Position numbers and translations under genes: made by a program
In this document: one piece after another, positions 1-12,334 of the stretch
How the letters are laid out: the number at the start of each line of letters is the position of its first letter
How positions within the stretch are numbered: position 1 is the first letter of the stretch
The notes under the pieces: generated by a model
Told to the model about the DNA's origin: nothing
Databases searched by the model: none
Seen by the model: the letters and a program-made list of their open reading frames with translations, nothing else
Assembly (NCBI GenBank): GCA_964019425.1
Contig: OZ025845.1
Coordinates: 310,001 to 374,000 of the forward strand
Origin: Flectonema sp. DT1601
Taxonomy: Eukaryota > Euglenozoa > Diplonemea > Diplonemida > Diplonemidae
DNA length: 64,000 bases
Direction of reading: 5' to 3'

Positions 1-245
1 CAAGATACAGATTTTCTGTGAGCCACTTGGAATGCGACACCAGACAACACTGACCCTTCAAAGGACAAATGAAATACTCTCAAAAGGAAAAATCAGATTT
101 AGAATCGCGCTATAAAAAGAAAAAAGGTAGAACTGTATTAAAAAAAAAGGGGAGAACCAGCTGTACACTACTAACTGTTTGTTTGTTTTAATTAGTTATA
201 AAAATAAGAATTCGATATAGAGAAATAACGGAATCTGTTAAGTGT
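1..245. other. AT-rich flank, no gene seen
   Basis: This stretch lies downstream of the first minus-strand gene, whose stop codon is at about 246. It is AT-rich with short A runs and no supported reading frame. It probably carries the 3' UTR and terminator of that gene, but I see no distinctive signal. Confidence 0.5.
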
Positions 246-2796
246 TTACTCGGTACTAACAGTCAGCATCACTTCTCCGTTTTGATAAAGTTTTGGTTTT
301 TGAGATGTAGCTGGAAGAGAATACTTTTCTGATGGCTCAACAACAGGTGTTCCTATATATCGATATAGAACACCTGTTTTAGGAATTGCTTTGAGTCTTG
401 CAGTGGAATTCTCAACCGAATTCATAACACGAGAGATGAAACTACGCGGGAATGTAATATGGTTTCTACACGTCACATCTGTTAAGGAACCCCCATCTAC
501 AGTTATGGAACTATCTACAGTAAAACATGTAAATGGGGAGAGAACATTCGACTTTGAATTCGCATTTAACACAGGTAACACTCTCGCTTCTCCATAGGTC
601 TTCAGTTGAATGCTGTGCGGGAACAACACTGCCGCGTCAGTTGTACAAAAAACTGGTCCACACCAACCAAATACCGTATTGGAACTGCTTCCTCCAAGAG
701 AAGGATTTTTTGAGACTGGTATTGCTAGAGTCCCATCATAAGGCACTGATATCGCCACGAGCGACATTATAGTTTTTACCCAAGGTCCTATAGCTTCCAG
801 TGCGAGATCGAGGTCTTGAGTACTTTTTATTTGTAGCATTTGATTCATTGCCCTGTACAAACTTTCTCTAGGATTCTCATTAAGAGGTTCGTATTCACTC
901 CAATCAGTTGAACTATGTGAGTATGGTTCCGGTGATCCAGAAATACCCTGAAATCTGTTTGATTATTATATTTTTTTTTCGTTTATTACAATTGTTGAAC
1001 AATAAATAAGTTTTCAATATGTACACACCTATCGATATCATGTCCACTCTGGGTAACAAACGTCGCTGCGAATAATGCCAGGGAGTTTTTTCCGTACCAA
1101 GCATCACCAGTCCATATTTCAATCATATTATAAAGACAGTTGTATTCATTAAAAGTTGGAGACATTGAATCGTCATTAGGACGATGACCGAAATGGAATA
1201 GCAGTTCGTCGAGTAGGTCTCCTGGTTTTTCTACATACAATGAGATGAGTGCTTCACGAGCATTCTGCAACAAAGACACTCCAAAAACAACATCAGATGG
1301 ACCCGGTGTGTTATTCGGTGTCACTGTCGGTCGAGCTCCTGCTGATAATTTAGGCACTGAAATCTGTTATTATTATTATTTTTTTTTTTTTTTGAATGGA
1401 AAAGAACCTTGGAAATGCCCAGAGAGGACAAGAACGGAATGATGTTGCATACCTTCTCTGTTGTTTGTGACACCAGAGTAATGTTCCTGCCAAGTGAAGT
1501 AACGTGACTCGGGAATAGACCAGAGACGATACTATAAGTAGGTACCCTACAAGTTGAACATAAATCATAATCGCATTGACTACATCGAATGATGTTCTCA
1601 AAGCAAAGTTTTGTGCAAAGTACACAACTGTGACGAGGTTTTCCAGTTTTATTCATACCAATGCCAGGCTTCATTCCGTACATTGCGTGACCTGCAGGAC
1701 AACGAGAAGGAATTTGTGGTAACCATTTGTCACAAAACACCTCCCTCCACGAACTCCCCAACAGATATTCACAGAACCCCCGAACATTAGTTGGAGTCGT
1801 GTGCAAGACTTCAGCTGATTGGATAAGAGTAGCGCTAGACAGCCACGAGTCTAAACGAATGTCTCCATATAATAAAGTCATCACCAGTATTGATTGTTCT
1901 ACAGTCAAAGGATCTTTAGTACTGGTCACACCACATTGGATGAGTATATCACTGAGTCTATCGATTAAAAAAGGTGTAAAATCTGACTTTAAGAATGTCG
2001 CTAAGTACGCAGGACTCACCCTGTCAGCTATTGGCAGTAGCATTGATGATGCTCTTGTTCGTTTTCGATCTGGAAATTGATGTTCTGAGAGATTAGTATC
2101 TAACCTGATAGCGGAAGCTGCGGAACCGAGTCGTTGCCTTCGTAGTAATTTATGAAGAACCGGCTGCTGAATTGATCCTTCTCTCAGTCCTCTGCTTTTA
2201 CTTTTCCGTCTTGTAAACTCAAACAGTCCTCGTGACTCATCCTCTGGTATTGCTACGGGTTGTTTGCCAGTTATATATCTGTGTTTGGTTAGTTGGGTTT
2301 TATGTAATTTTCATAAAAAGTGTTTAAAACAAAAAATGATAACAACAAACCTATCAAAAGCATCACCGAAAGCTGGGACTGGAGATGATGGATTTCGTTG
2401 ATTTCCGAGAGAAGAGAATTCCACTGCAGCTAATGAATTAGAAATAGACCCATCTGAAGGAAGGTACTGATTACGAGGTTTATCTTTTCTCAATACTCCA
2501 ATCTGCTTACCCACTGCAACTGAATGCGGCATCTGTGCAGCCCATGGTGCTATATTACGATGTGAAAAAGTTTCAAGGTTACTTCGGACTACGCTGACTT
2601 TTAATTGTTCTCGTTTCTTTTGTCGAAGGTCCAACAGGACCGGGTGCATCTCAACTACCTGTGGGAAGGATAAATATTAGACTTGTGAAAATAGATGATG
2701 GAAGTTATTACCGGTTAGTTTGATACGGTAAACTGGTTCGACAACAACAGCAGCAGGTTTGCTGAGCTGAGTGTGTCGTCGGATTCTAATTACCAT
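246..2796 (-). CDS. 752-aa protein with a Cys-rich ZZ/C1-like zinc-binding segment, five exons
   Basis: I read five exons on the minus strand: 2796-2712, 2654-2351, 2278-1453, 1363-1029 and 954-246. The four introns are 57, 72, 89 and 74 bp, all GT-AG. Exon lengths sum to 2,259 bp, exactly 753 codons. The protein starts MVIRIRRHTQL. Its centre carries a zinc-binding pattern: CPAGHAM, then CVLC, then RCSQCDYDLCSTC, a C-x2-C ladder like ZZ or C1-type fingers. The segment before it has Lys/Arg-rich stretches (RRKSKSR, RKRTR) that could be nuclear localisation signals. The last 230 residues look like a compact fold with no motif I recognise. The zinc ladder suggests protein-protein contacts or a ubiquitin-related role, but I cannot name a family. 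The intron-3 acceptor follows a long T/A-rich tract, and the first-intron acceptor is the weaker TAG at 2655-2657, chosen because it keeps the frame. Confidence 0.72.
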
Positions 2797-5175
2797 CGAC
2801 TTCGAGGAGTCAACAAATGATGGTAACACATTTATAAACCAAACTAATCAAAAAGTATTAAAAAAAACTAAATATTGAAACTGACTGATGAACGAAACTT
2901 CATCAAAGTCCTTTTTTTTTTTTTTTTTTTTTCCCTCCCTTCTTCATAAAATCAATTCCCAACAAGATTAACCAATTGTAAGGACCAACAGTGCTGGCAG
3001 GAAGAGATTTATCGAAGTGTTCAGATTGAAAGGCAAAAAAAAAAAAAATATATTGAAAGGATTAGAATAGAATTAGAAATAACAGTAATCCTGATAAGCA
3101 TCGATACTAATAATATCGCTGTTTTGGTATCTGTATCCGGTAATTCAACCTCCAGGAAAACGGAAAAAAAAAAAAAAAAAGAAATACCCACACGACTCAC
3201 TGGAGTGAACAATATTTGCCCTACCAAGCATCATCATTCAGGAAGATGAAGAGGGAAAAAAAAAAAAGGAGGGGGGAAAAAAAAATCCATTCAAATCAGC
3301 CTTATATTTCATTGAACGCAGATAAAATCCTGTCGCACACGGGGAAAATAAATTATGGCCATAAGAAATACCGGCTTTTCAATCTGAATAGTTTCTTCTC
3401 CGACCACGTCAGTACAACAAAAAAAAAAAAAAAAAAAGAAGAAAAAATCGCAATCTTCAGTTAAGAAGATGCTTATTTTTTATTCATTTTTTTTTTTTTT
3501 TTCTTTATTATTGCACACTACTAGTCACTTACCTGGAATAAATCAGAAAGCCGAGGACGCAAGTCTTTCTGATAACCTAGTCAAGGTATCTTTTTTTTTT
3601 TTTTTTTCCCCAAGATTAACTTTAGACTCATCTGGGCAATCAGACTTCATAACTAAAAAAAAAAAAAAAAATAGAATACGAGAATGCACTAAAAAGAAAG
3701 AAGAGAAGAAAATAAAAAACATAAAGGCTACTAGGTTTAAACTGCACTCCAGGGGAAGACTGTTTGATTAGGTTCACACGAATATAAATCTCTGTATTGT
3801 ATCAGAACTCAATAATAAAATTCGTTTAAGCTGCACTCCAGGGGAGAGACCAACTGGGGTTTTTTTTTCTAAAAGCTTGTTCTCTCTATTTGTCTATTTT
3901 TAAAAAAAAAAATAAATTAAATAATAATTAACCTGCAACAGATGCAATGTCAGTGCTAAAAGCGCAGAGTTGCATTTGCGGATTCCACAGTTTTCGTTTT
4001 CATGGAATGGGAAAAAAAAAAAAAAAATAAATATTAATCAAAATATGAATTCAGCATGTTATTAGTGAAAGTACAAAAAAAAAAAAAAATAATAATAATA
4101 TAATTCCGACAAACTAAAAAAACTCAGGTAGGGAAATAATAAAACCGACTGAGGATCTTTTTTTTTTTTTTTTTTTTTTTGAGATTTTCGCTATTCAGTA
4201 AGTTTTTTTTCGCTGTTCACTGAATATGGATAGAGGAATAACACAGCTCTAGGAAGACACGAGAGAAAATTCATAATTTTCTTATTTTATTTTTTATCTT
4301 TTTTTCAAATTTACACTTCTGTACAAAGCCAAAAGAAAGTTTCTTCCCGGACATTGTAACTAACAAAAACAAACAAACAAACAAACAATCAACTACATAA
4401 TAATCAATAGTTGTTACAGATTCCGTTTTTTTTTTTTTTGTTTGTTTGTTTGTTTGCAAAAAAAAAAAAAAAAAAAAAACCGCTCGGATAATAGCCCTTT
4501 TTTTTTTTACATTTTTTGTTCATCGCAGACAACGTACTACTGGCGGCACATGGGGAAAATAGATAAAGCATTCTTTGGCATAATAACTAAACGGCTTTTT
4601 TTTTAATTTGAATTGCACAAAAAAAAAACATACTTCTACACACAACAAGAAAGGCACTGAAACAAGGTTAAAACAGATGAGACCAATGGTTGAAAATATG
4701 ATACGTAGCACTTGCCTTGGCAATTCCCGTGGGCAAATATCAGAGAAAGAGAAGAAGAAAAAAAAAAAAATCTGAAAAAGAGAGTTGGAACTTACATTAA
4801 AAGAAATATCAAACATTGAAAGTTCCTATAAAAACTAAATAAAAAAAATATAAAAAAAAATATGAAACCATAATGCGACAAACACATAAAATGGTTGTAA
4901 GGTATAAGTTAAGATAAGTAAACGAATATTAGCAGAGGAACTTCTCACAGAAGACCAAAAGTCGTCCTCAACAAGCCTCCCCTCGCAGTAAGCAACTTTA
5001 TTCAGTGAAGAAAGCGCAGAGTTAAGAATGTACCCACAGCTCTAGCATTGTTCTGCGTTGTCCGAAAAAACTAACGAAAAAAAAAAAAAAAAAGCAGAAC
5101 TGATGTACAAAGTGATTTTCTTTGTTTATAAAGAAAAAAGAAGAAAAAAAAGAAGATCGAAGAAGAAAAAGGAAC
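2797..5175. other. gene-free intergenic DNA with dense homopolymer runs
   Basis: No supported gene lies here. The stretch has more than twenty A or T runs of 10-22 bases, GTTT/AAAC microsatellite at about 4366-4456 on both sides of a hairpin-like segment, and a short duplicated phrase (CTGCACTCCAGGGG at about 3742 and 3831). Reading frames in this interval are poly-Phe or poly-Lys products of the runs. Confidence 0.6.
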
Positions 5176-8059
5176 TCAATGAAGAACCTCAACAATAGAT
5201 TCTTGTTGTTTTGATCTCGACCTCTGAGATCTGTAAGGTGGATCCCTCTGTTGATGAGTTCGTGATGACGGAGTTTGACGATCATACATACTTGGTGACT
5301 TATTAAGACGCGTATGAGATTCAAAAGGAGACTCGCGATGGAACTGAGTTGGTAAACGAAGTCGGCTACCCCTTCCTCGAGTTGGCGTATCAAATGTTAA
5401 TGGAGGGATTACTTCATCAGGGTATGAGAATTGATTTTCATCAAAATTTTGAACATAACTCGAAGTCTCAGGCTGATATCTTCCGAACTCAGTCTGTCTT
5501 GACGGAGGCGTATGAGCACCATTTTGTTGATCCCTTTCACTCTTCTTCATTGAATACTCAACCATCTCTCTCTCAACTGGAGGGACAACAGGATTTGCAA
5601 CGCCATCAAATTGTTTTCTATCAACTGCTTCCAACGATTGTTTAAACCAACCCTCGTCATGAGCAAACTTCGATGACACACCAGTCCTGTGAATAATGAA
5701 CTCCTTTAGAATATACTTACAGTCTGACCATATTACTGGTACTTCAAGAAGTTGTTCAGCTGTTTTAGATCTGTGTTTGTTGATGATGGTAAACATAACA
5801 CTCAGACTGAAGATGACGACACTGAATGAAGGAATCCAAGACGTTGTTTGAGAATGTATTAAATCAGTTAGTAACGAAAAGATCGTCACTGCTAAGGATA
5901 ATATCGCTGTAGCGATCCAACAGTTGGTAACTTTCTTCATTTCAGTTATAAGTTTTTGCCTTCCCGATGATTCAGACGGCGCACTCAAATCATTAACCAA
6001 CCATTCCAAATGAGTCGTACTAAAATTTTCTAATTTCCAAACAGCGTTCCTCAAAAGCTTCTCATCTCCAGCATATGATGGTCTTCTGTGAATGCGACCC
6101 GTCACTGGATCTCTAGCTGGACGACCCTGCATGTGTAATGCACATCCATCTCTAATAAGCGTCATCAAATCATCAGTAAGAGGGAAACCTCTCTTTATAT
6201 AATAAGATAATAAAGTACAAAGTGTTGGTAATCCGTAGAACAAGGCTTCCATATACCATCTAACGCTCTCTGGTTGTGGATGGTATGGTCCATCTTCACA
6301 AGGCGTGACGAATCCAAAGGCAGCGAGTAGCGCTATTGGAATGGTCTGCGCGGGAATTGAAACTATTTTTGGAATGAACGTTGAAAATATTGTGAACTTT
6401 CCTTCAGTTCTTCTTCCAGTAAGAAGCTCATCGTAGTCGATGACGTCGGCTACAATAGAATCTGTTAAGAACTGAGCGCCAACTGGAATTCCATTTGCCG
6501 CTGCAAGTACACACTGTTTTGAGTTAATGTTTATTTGTGAAAAGTCAAATTCAAAAAATTATTACACAAAAAATATTTATATTGCATACCATGAAAATTG
6601 GATCTCCAGCACCAACGAAAACAAAAACTCCGTTCGTCACGGCAGTCACAAGATTAAAAGCCAACCAGGTCGAACGTTTTCCGAATCTCTTAACTGCTGC
6701 CAACCAGAGAGGCATTGCTAGGATGGCTGTGAAGAATAACGCGACTAATGCGATGCCTAACCATGATTCTGATTTACAAAACACATCAGATCGACAACCA
6801 GAATAGACGACAGAGTTGGAGTGTTTGTCACAACAACGTTGATCACATTCAGGAACAGCCCAAGGCTTTACAACGTATTCAACAAAGAATGGAAGCATAG
6901 TACCAATCATTGTAATTGCTGTCATATCAAGTATCCAGGCTGGTAACATATGCATGAAAGGTTTATTTCTGAATGTTGACAGTAGAGTAGGGACAACAGG
7001 CATTTCGTGTTCGGGGACGGTGTGTTCGCGTTCTCGAACTTTCCAAACACAAGCATACATAGAAATTAAATATTCAAGAGCGAATAAAACTGCCACCGTC
7101 GTCATCGCTGATCGTTTCGCATCGAGTGAAACAGCTGCGACGTTTGCTGTTCCTTCGAGACAGTCGCAGAGTGATTTTGCTTCCCAACAACTTTCATACT
7201 GAAACGGAACTTTTGGAGTTCCTCTTGGGCATATTCCTCCATCTGGTTCAGATGTTAGTGTCAGCGTCACATCTCCAATATTATCTTTATCATACAATAA
7301 GGCTAACAAGACTGGCAGTGTCGCTCCCAACATGATCCCAACATTTCTAAATGCTCCGGAGTAGTAATAAAGTTTGTCTCTTTCTTTTGAATCGTCTGAG
7401 AGTTCAGGTCCCAGAGCTCCGTATGGAACATTAGCAGCTGTATCCATTGAGTAGAATAAGATGTAAAAAACTCCAAACCACAATGAAATCTTCCAATCTG
7501 TTACTAAGTCAGCAGGTGGTGATAGAAGCAGTACAATAAAAACACAATATCCCAAAGTAAAAACAGCCATATACGGTCTTCGACGACCTCGAGGAGCGAA
7601 TGACAACCACCTAACAAATGGATACTTCGACGTATTTCTCCTTTTTGGTTCAGGATCCGTTACATCTGATGCCCACCCCATGATAGGATCTGTGACGACG
7701 TCAAAAGAGCGAGCGACAGCAATAAAGAACGCGTAGAAGGCTAAATGAGCTCCAATTCCAATATAAAAAACTGCTCCATGGATTCCGATCAACATCGTTA
7801 TGGAGGTGAGTGAAAACGCCGGAGCCGTATAATAAAACATCGTCCATCCAGATAGCTTTGGAACATCCGTACTCTCCATTTCAGAGTCTGCTTTCACTCC
7901 ATTCAGGAGAACTCCATCTTCGTGTCTTCCTCGTCGTCTGACCATTTCAGAATTCTTGAATGTTATCGCTCGTTTATTTATCATTGATGCTGGAGGTTTC
8001 AATGCCCTGTGAACATCTTGAACCCATTCCTCGACACGCTGATGTGTCCGACAATCCAT
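5176..8059 (-). CDS. MFS_2/GPH-type sugar or lipid symporter, 935 aa, two exons
   Basis: Exon 1 is 8059-6590 and exon 2 is 6513-5176. The 76-bp intron (6514-6589) starts GTATGC and ends CAG, and exon lengths total 936 codons. The product is a multi-pass membrane protein. Family signatures include SFDVVTDPIMGWASD, the D-x3-DP-x2-G motif of glycoside-pentoside-hexuronide and MFSD2-like carriers, then NVPYGALGPELSDD and, in exon 2, IVADVIDYDELLTGRRTEGKF. Large hydrophilic loops with paired Cys lie between the helices. After the carrier core (about residue 580) comes an extension of about 350 residues with two more membrane segments and a Gln/Ser/Arg-rich tail, unusual for the family, whose members are usually 450-550 aa. 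Family membership predicts cation-coupled uptake at the plasma or an endomembrane; the substrate cannot be read from sequence. The start at 8059 is the first ATG of the long frame. Confidence 0.85.
6514..6589 (-). other. 76-bp spliceosomal intron of the transporter gene
   Basis: The donor is GTATGC directly after an ATG codon and the acceptor is AAAACAG. Removing it joins PIFM to CVLAAANGIPVGAQ and restores the conserved DYDEL helix region. The interior is T-rich with a candidate branch ATTAACTC about 16 bases before the acceptor. Confidence 0.8.
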
Positions 8060-8754
8060 TTCTATCTACTTCATTAAATTTTATTGTTTTTTTTTTTTGT
8101 TTTTTTTCTATCCGTCTGTGGATTAGATTGTGACTGTCAAGAATGAAAAAGATGAAAACCTCCTTCAAGAAAAAAAGTTACAAAAAAAAAGCTCCTTGTC
8201 AGTGGTGACCCTCATCATCAACGTGGATATTTATATCAATATATCTGAAAAAAAGAAAAAAAATTTAAACACAAAAAAAAAAAAAAAATGAATGTGACAA
8301 TGAACCTAACAATGATGTGCTGCTACCACAAATGTATCATAATAAAGTTTTTTATTACGCTACGATGAACGATGTCGACTCACACAACCAATTCTCACTA
8401 AAAGGAAGTAGACAAATAATAAAACAAAAATAAATAAAACCGTTGAGAAATTTAAAAAAAAAAAAAAAGCGCTTTTACATAACTAGAAGAAGCAACACGC
8501 TGTCCGGAAGAGATGACGTTACCAGTTTCTATACTATTACGTCGATTCTCGCTGTTGGATAAATCGAAACAGAAAAAAATTAAAAAAAAAAAAAAAAAAA
8601 AAGTTTCCAAACGTAACTCCATCAAATCCCACAAAGGTTTGTCTACAGAAAAGACCACAAACGACACTCGCTCTGACTTTTATTATTATTTAAGTTTTTT
8701 TTTTTTTTTTAAAATAATAGCAGTACAACAATGAAGAAGAAAAAAAACAATTTC
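8060..8754. other. intergenic, homopolymer-rich
   Basis: No gene is supported between the transporter start and the next minus-strand stop. Long A and T runs dominate (8273-8288, 8453-8468, 8580-8602, 8696-8710). It must hold the promoter of the transporter gene and the 3' end signals of the upstream gene, but no motif stands out. Confidence 0.5.
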
Positions 8755-10887
8755 CTACCGTAGCCTGGCATCTATGACTTCTTCGAAGTGATTCGATAGC
8801 AGACCCGCCCAGTCGTCTGATTTTGAATTTAAGAATTGTTTTGGAGAAAAACCAAGTTTGTAATAACCTTTTGACGATTCACTCCGAGCAAGTTTAAGTA
8901 GTAGGAGTTTATGAATAGCATCATTAAACTCAAGACTACAATGAATTGTTGGAAAATTCTTATCAAAGAATGCTGTTATTCTTTGTTGAACTTCAAAAGC
9001 AGGTAAACAACTTTCAGTAGATCTCCAAAGAATGAAATATGCCAACAAAATTTCTTTGACTTCCTGATCCACTGCTTCGGTGACCAACGTCTGAAGAGCA
9101 GTGTCAGCAGATGCCTTAGCCCGCTGACATTTCCAGTCACTGAGAGTTCCAGCTAGGGTTATCTTCATAAACGAGAATGTATAAAGTAGACCACAGAGTT
9201 TGAGAATACATCCACTCAAAAAGATCATTAAGCATAATAAATATTCCATCGAAAGATCAGCTTGGGTCTGATTGTCATCAATGCCTTCTGTGATCCCAAA
9301 ATAAATAAAAACTAAAAACGGAAGAACCGATCCAATAAAATAAATTTTCGACATAAACGGCAACAACGTACCAGAGTTAGGAAGCAGTAACGCTATGTCA
9401 GATTTCGGTATATCTTGATAAACAACCACAGAAAGACTCTCATCTTCAACATAAGCCACAACAACACTTGGGAATACGTCGCCGTTGTCTTCTGAAGGCT
9501 GACCCTTTGTCATTATAATTGTGTTATGAGCGAACTCTGGTACATCAGAACGGTCTTCATCATCATTATCCAAATCCCATCTGTAAGGGTTAACTTCAAA
9601 GTAATTAGCTAACAATTCTTGTTTTATACTTAAAAATGATTTCAAATCGGGTATTAAAGTCTTGTTATCGGTAGTCTTCAATCTGTTCACAACTCCAGTA
9701 TCCCATTGTTGCTGAGTTAATGGGAGGTAGTTAGCAGCAGAGCAAAGCTTTAATAAAGAAGGCAGCTGTTGAGCATCAGATGCTAGAAATATTTCTGGGA
9801 GTTCAGAATACTGAGAGTCAACAACAGCTGAAACGCTTGCTGCGAATCTGTAAAAATCATGAAGTTGATCTTTTGGTAGATCTCTTGCCATCGTATCACG
9901 TAGTTCGTATCTAGAGATTGGTATTGATTCAGAGTCTGTTTTGGTATTTGAAATACCATTTTGTTGTTTATTTTCATCAGGTGACGTCGATTTATCATCA
10001 GTCGACTGAACAGGTACTTCACCTCTCCTACTGAATGCTAAGATATCTTTCGATAAGACGAGTCCAGTTGAAATTTTTGACTTCGTCTCAACAATTTGAA
10101 TTGCGTCACCAGTTGCTGATAGCGATATTATTTTTCTCATCTTCATTGATTTGTCTTCGTGGACAATCTCTAAACCTTTTGATGTGGTACTTGCCCAAGT
10201 TGATCTTCTCTTTTTAGGTTCCATTCTGGTATTTCCATCGAGAGAGTAAACCTCTCCATTCAACGTTAACGACTTTCCAATAACATGATTAATTACAAGA
10301 GTCGCATTCGGTGTTTTGTTTGAAGCTTTCTGAAACCATTCACCAGATAAATTCCTATCAGAGTAAGACGACGGGTCAAGAGAAGCTCTCAAAAGAGGTA
10401 CAGAACGAATGCTTCCTCTATTGCTGGTCGCACAGAGTGAATTTTCAGTTGGAGAACTTCTCTTATGTTGATATTGTTGTTGAGGTGAAAAGGAAGAATT
10501 AGCTCCTCTGGAAGCTGCTGAGGATGAAATGTATTCTCTTGGTGTTGTGTACAGATCACCGCTCTCAATCATTTTAACTGTCACTTCACCACAGGAATTA
10601 GGAGGATCGATTACGACTGCTTCTGACAAAACGTTTTCCCAAACACCTTCAGACGTTTCAACTTCGTTCTCAACAACAATAATATCTCCTGATTTCATTG
10701 TTAGTTTTACAAATTGAGATCCGCAGACGTATGGCTCAGCATCACCATCCCAATATACCGTTACTTCACTTTCTTTTTCGTTGTAGCTGACAACTCTTCC
10801 TTCTTCTGTTGATGTAACCCAGACACCAGCGTCATTCATCACTTCGAGATCGACATCTACCCTATCACCAGGTTGTAATGTTTTCAT
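8755..10887 (-). CDS. 710-aa protein with two N-terminal beta-barrel-like modules and a C-terminal membrane hairpin
   Basis: This is a single uninterrupted frame with its ATG at 10887. Residues 1-65 and 66-122 look like two tandem modules of about 60 aa (LQPGDRVDVDLEV...GVWV...VTVYWDGD and MKSGDIIVVENEV...GVWENV...EVTVKMI), the pattern of Tudor, KOW or SH3-like small barrels. A Ser/Gln-rich linker follows, then a segment beginning LSGEWFQKAS with alternating beta strands, and an acidic region. Residues of about 515-580 hold two hydrophobic segments (IYFIGSVLPFLVFIYFGI and YLLCLMIFLSGCILKLCGLL) separated by an acidic loop, then a helical C-terminus. I do not recognise a family. It would be anchored in a membrane with the beta modules probably cytosolic. 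No intron signals interrupt it. Confidence 0.75.
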   Translation of the reverse strand: MKTLQPGDRVDVDLEVMNDAGVWVTSTEEGRVVSYNEKESEVTVYWDGDAEPYVCGSQFVKLTMKSGDIIVVENEVETSEGVWENVLSEAVVIDPPNSCGEVTVKMIESGDLYTTPREYISSSAASRGANSSFSPQQQYQHKRSSPTENSLCATSNRGSIRSVPLLRASLDPSSYSDRNLSGEWFQKASNKTPNATLVINHVIGKSLTLNGEVYSLDGNTRMEPKKRRSTWASTTSKGLEIVHEDKSMKMRKIISLSATGDAIQIVETKSKISTGLVLSKDILAFSRRGEVPVQSTDDKSTSPDENKQQNGISNTKTDSESIPISRYELRDTMARDLPKDQLHDFYRFAASVSAVVDSQYSELPEIFLASDAQQLPSLLKLCSAANYLPLTQQQWDTGVVNRLKTTDNKTLIPDLKSFLSIKQELLANYFEVNPYRWDLDNDDEDRSDVPEFAHNTIIMTKGQPSEDNGDVFPSVVVAYVEDESLSVVVYQDIPKSDIALLLPNSGTLLPFMSKIYFIGSVLPFLVFIYFGITEGIDDNQTQADLSMEYLLCLMIFLSGCILKLCGLLYTFSFMKITLAGTLSDWKCQRAKASADTALQTLVTEAVDQEVKEILLAYFILWRSTESCLPAFEVQQRITAFFDKNFPTIHCSLEFNDAIHKLLLLKLARSESSKGYYKLGFSPKQFLNSKSDDWAGLLSNHFEEVIDARLR

Positions 10888-12334
10888 TTTTGATTTGATT
10901 ACTTTGTTGAGAATTTAATTATAAAAACAACTCCTCTGTGCAAAAAAACAAAACAAAAAAAACAAAATGAATCCTCATTCTCACATCTATTGTGTTGCTG
11001 TTTTTCTCACTATTTGGAAATAATCATGTTTAATGTTCTTTTTTCAATAAACACACAGGGCAATTTTTTTTTTTTTTTTTTTTCAAAGATAAACCCTCTC
11101 TGGTTGGCTACCTTCTAACTTTTTTTTTTTTTTCTTAAAAACTCGTTTTGAATTCAGGTGATGGGAGGTGGGGGGTGCATTTTTATTCTTTTTTTTAAAA
11201 TCAATTCTTGATCATGGGTGATTTTTTGCACCCCACAAACACAAAAAAATATAATAATAATAATAATTTAAAAAAAGACCTTTTTCGGATTCGATCTTGG
11301 CATAAAACAACTTTTTTTTTCGTAGTCAGAAACCAACTCTCAACATGAATAAAGTATCCGCCACAAGTTCAATTTTATTAAAATAGTAAATCTATAAGGG
11401 GAAAAATGGAGAGTGGAGTTTTGACAAATGTAAAAACAGTAACAACTTTTAATATCAAAATATTTGTAGTTGTTAATCAAAAGAAAAGGTACGTTTAGAA
11501 AAACAGAAAGAAAAAAATGGGGATAAAAAAAAAAAAACCAACACTTTTTTTATGAGGGAAAGTAACATAAAAAAACAATAAGAAATAATCTATTTTTTTT
11601 TTTTCAAGGGAAAAAAATCCATGCATTCCCTCAGAGGAGGTAAGAAAAAAAAAAGGTTTTTGAGTTCTGTTCAAGGGAAACATCTTTTCATTTCCATTAT
11701 TCTCGAACACACTCTAATATATCATACCGTATCATAAATGGAAGCCCTCGGCACTTCCATCCATGCTGTATTGTGGGAATAAATATCCCGCTCGGGAGAA
11801 ATGAACGAGCTCCGTTGCACAATCATCAAGTCGGCAGTTTTCAGAGTTTCCCCTTTTTTTTTTTTGTTCGGCTTTCTACAACAAAAAAAAAATGTCAGCC
11901 GAATAAAAAAAAAAAAAAGAAAAAAGAAAAAAGAAAATACAGTTCTCTCCTACAAGACAGTGAGAGATGACGGTACTTAGATATACTGTATTTCACCAAG
12001 GAAGAGGAAGGAGCATTTTGCATTATTTTATTTTTTTTGTTATTTTTTTTGCTATCGTCTCCCTCCCCCAACCTCTCCTTACAACATAAACACGCAATAT
12101 GAGAGAATACCTTTTAATGGGATGAATTCATTAAGAAAAGAATAAAACTATTTTTTTACTTGCATGTAATAAATTATTGTACAACAAAAAAAAAAAGAAA
12201 AACCACGGTAGTCACCTCTCTAAATGTCTGGTTGAGTATTTTATGATATCTCTGATCGTTTTCAACTCGAATCACATAAAAACACCTTTTAGAGTGTCAG
12301 TCTGAAGGCAGATCTACTAAGGCCTAGCAGGCAA
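10888..12334. other. intergenic, no gene supported
   Basis: About 1.45 kb between two minus-strand genes. It has T-runs at 11067-11084, 11121-11133 and 11591-11604, a TAA microsatellite near 11253, and no frame free of homopolymer-derived sequence. The last 150 bases (12190-12334) are of more normal composition and probably form the 3' UTR of the NDRG gene. Confidence 0.5.

Noticed and set aside
3021-4816. Short frames rich in Phe or Lys between genes
   Set aside because: They are translations of T or A runs and have no conserved content. The same applies to most short frames between 14.6 and 23.3 kb.
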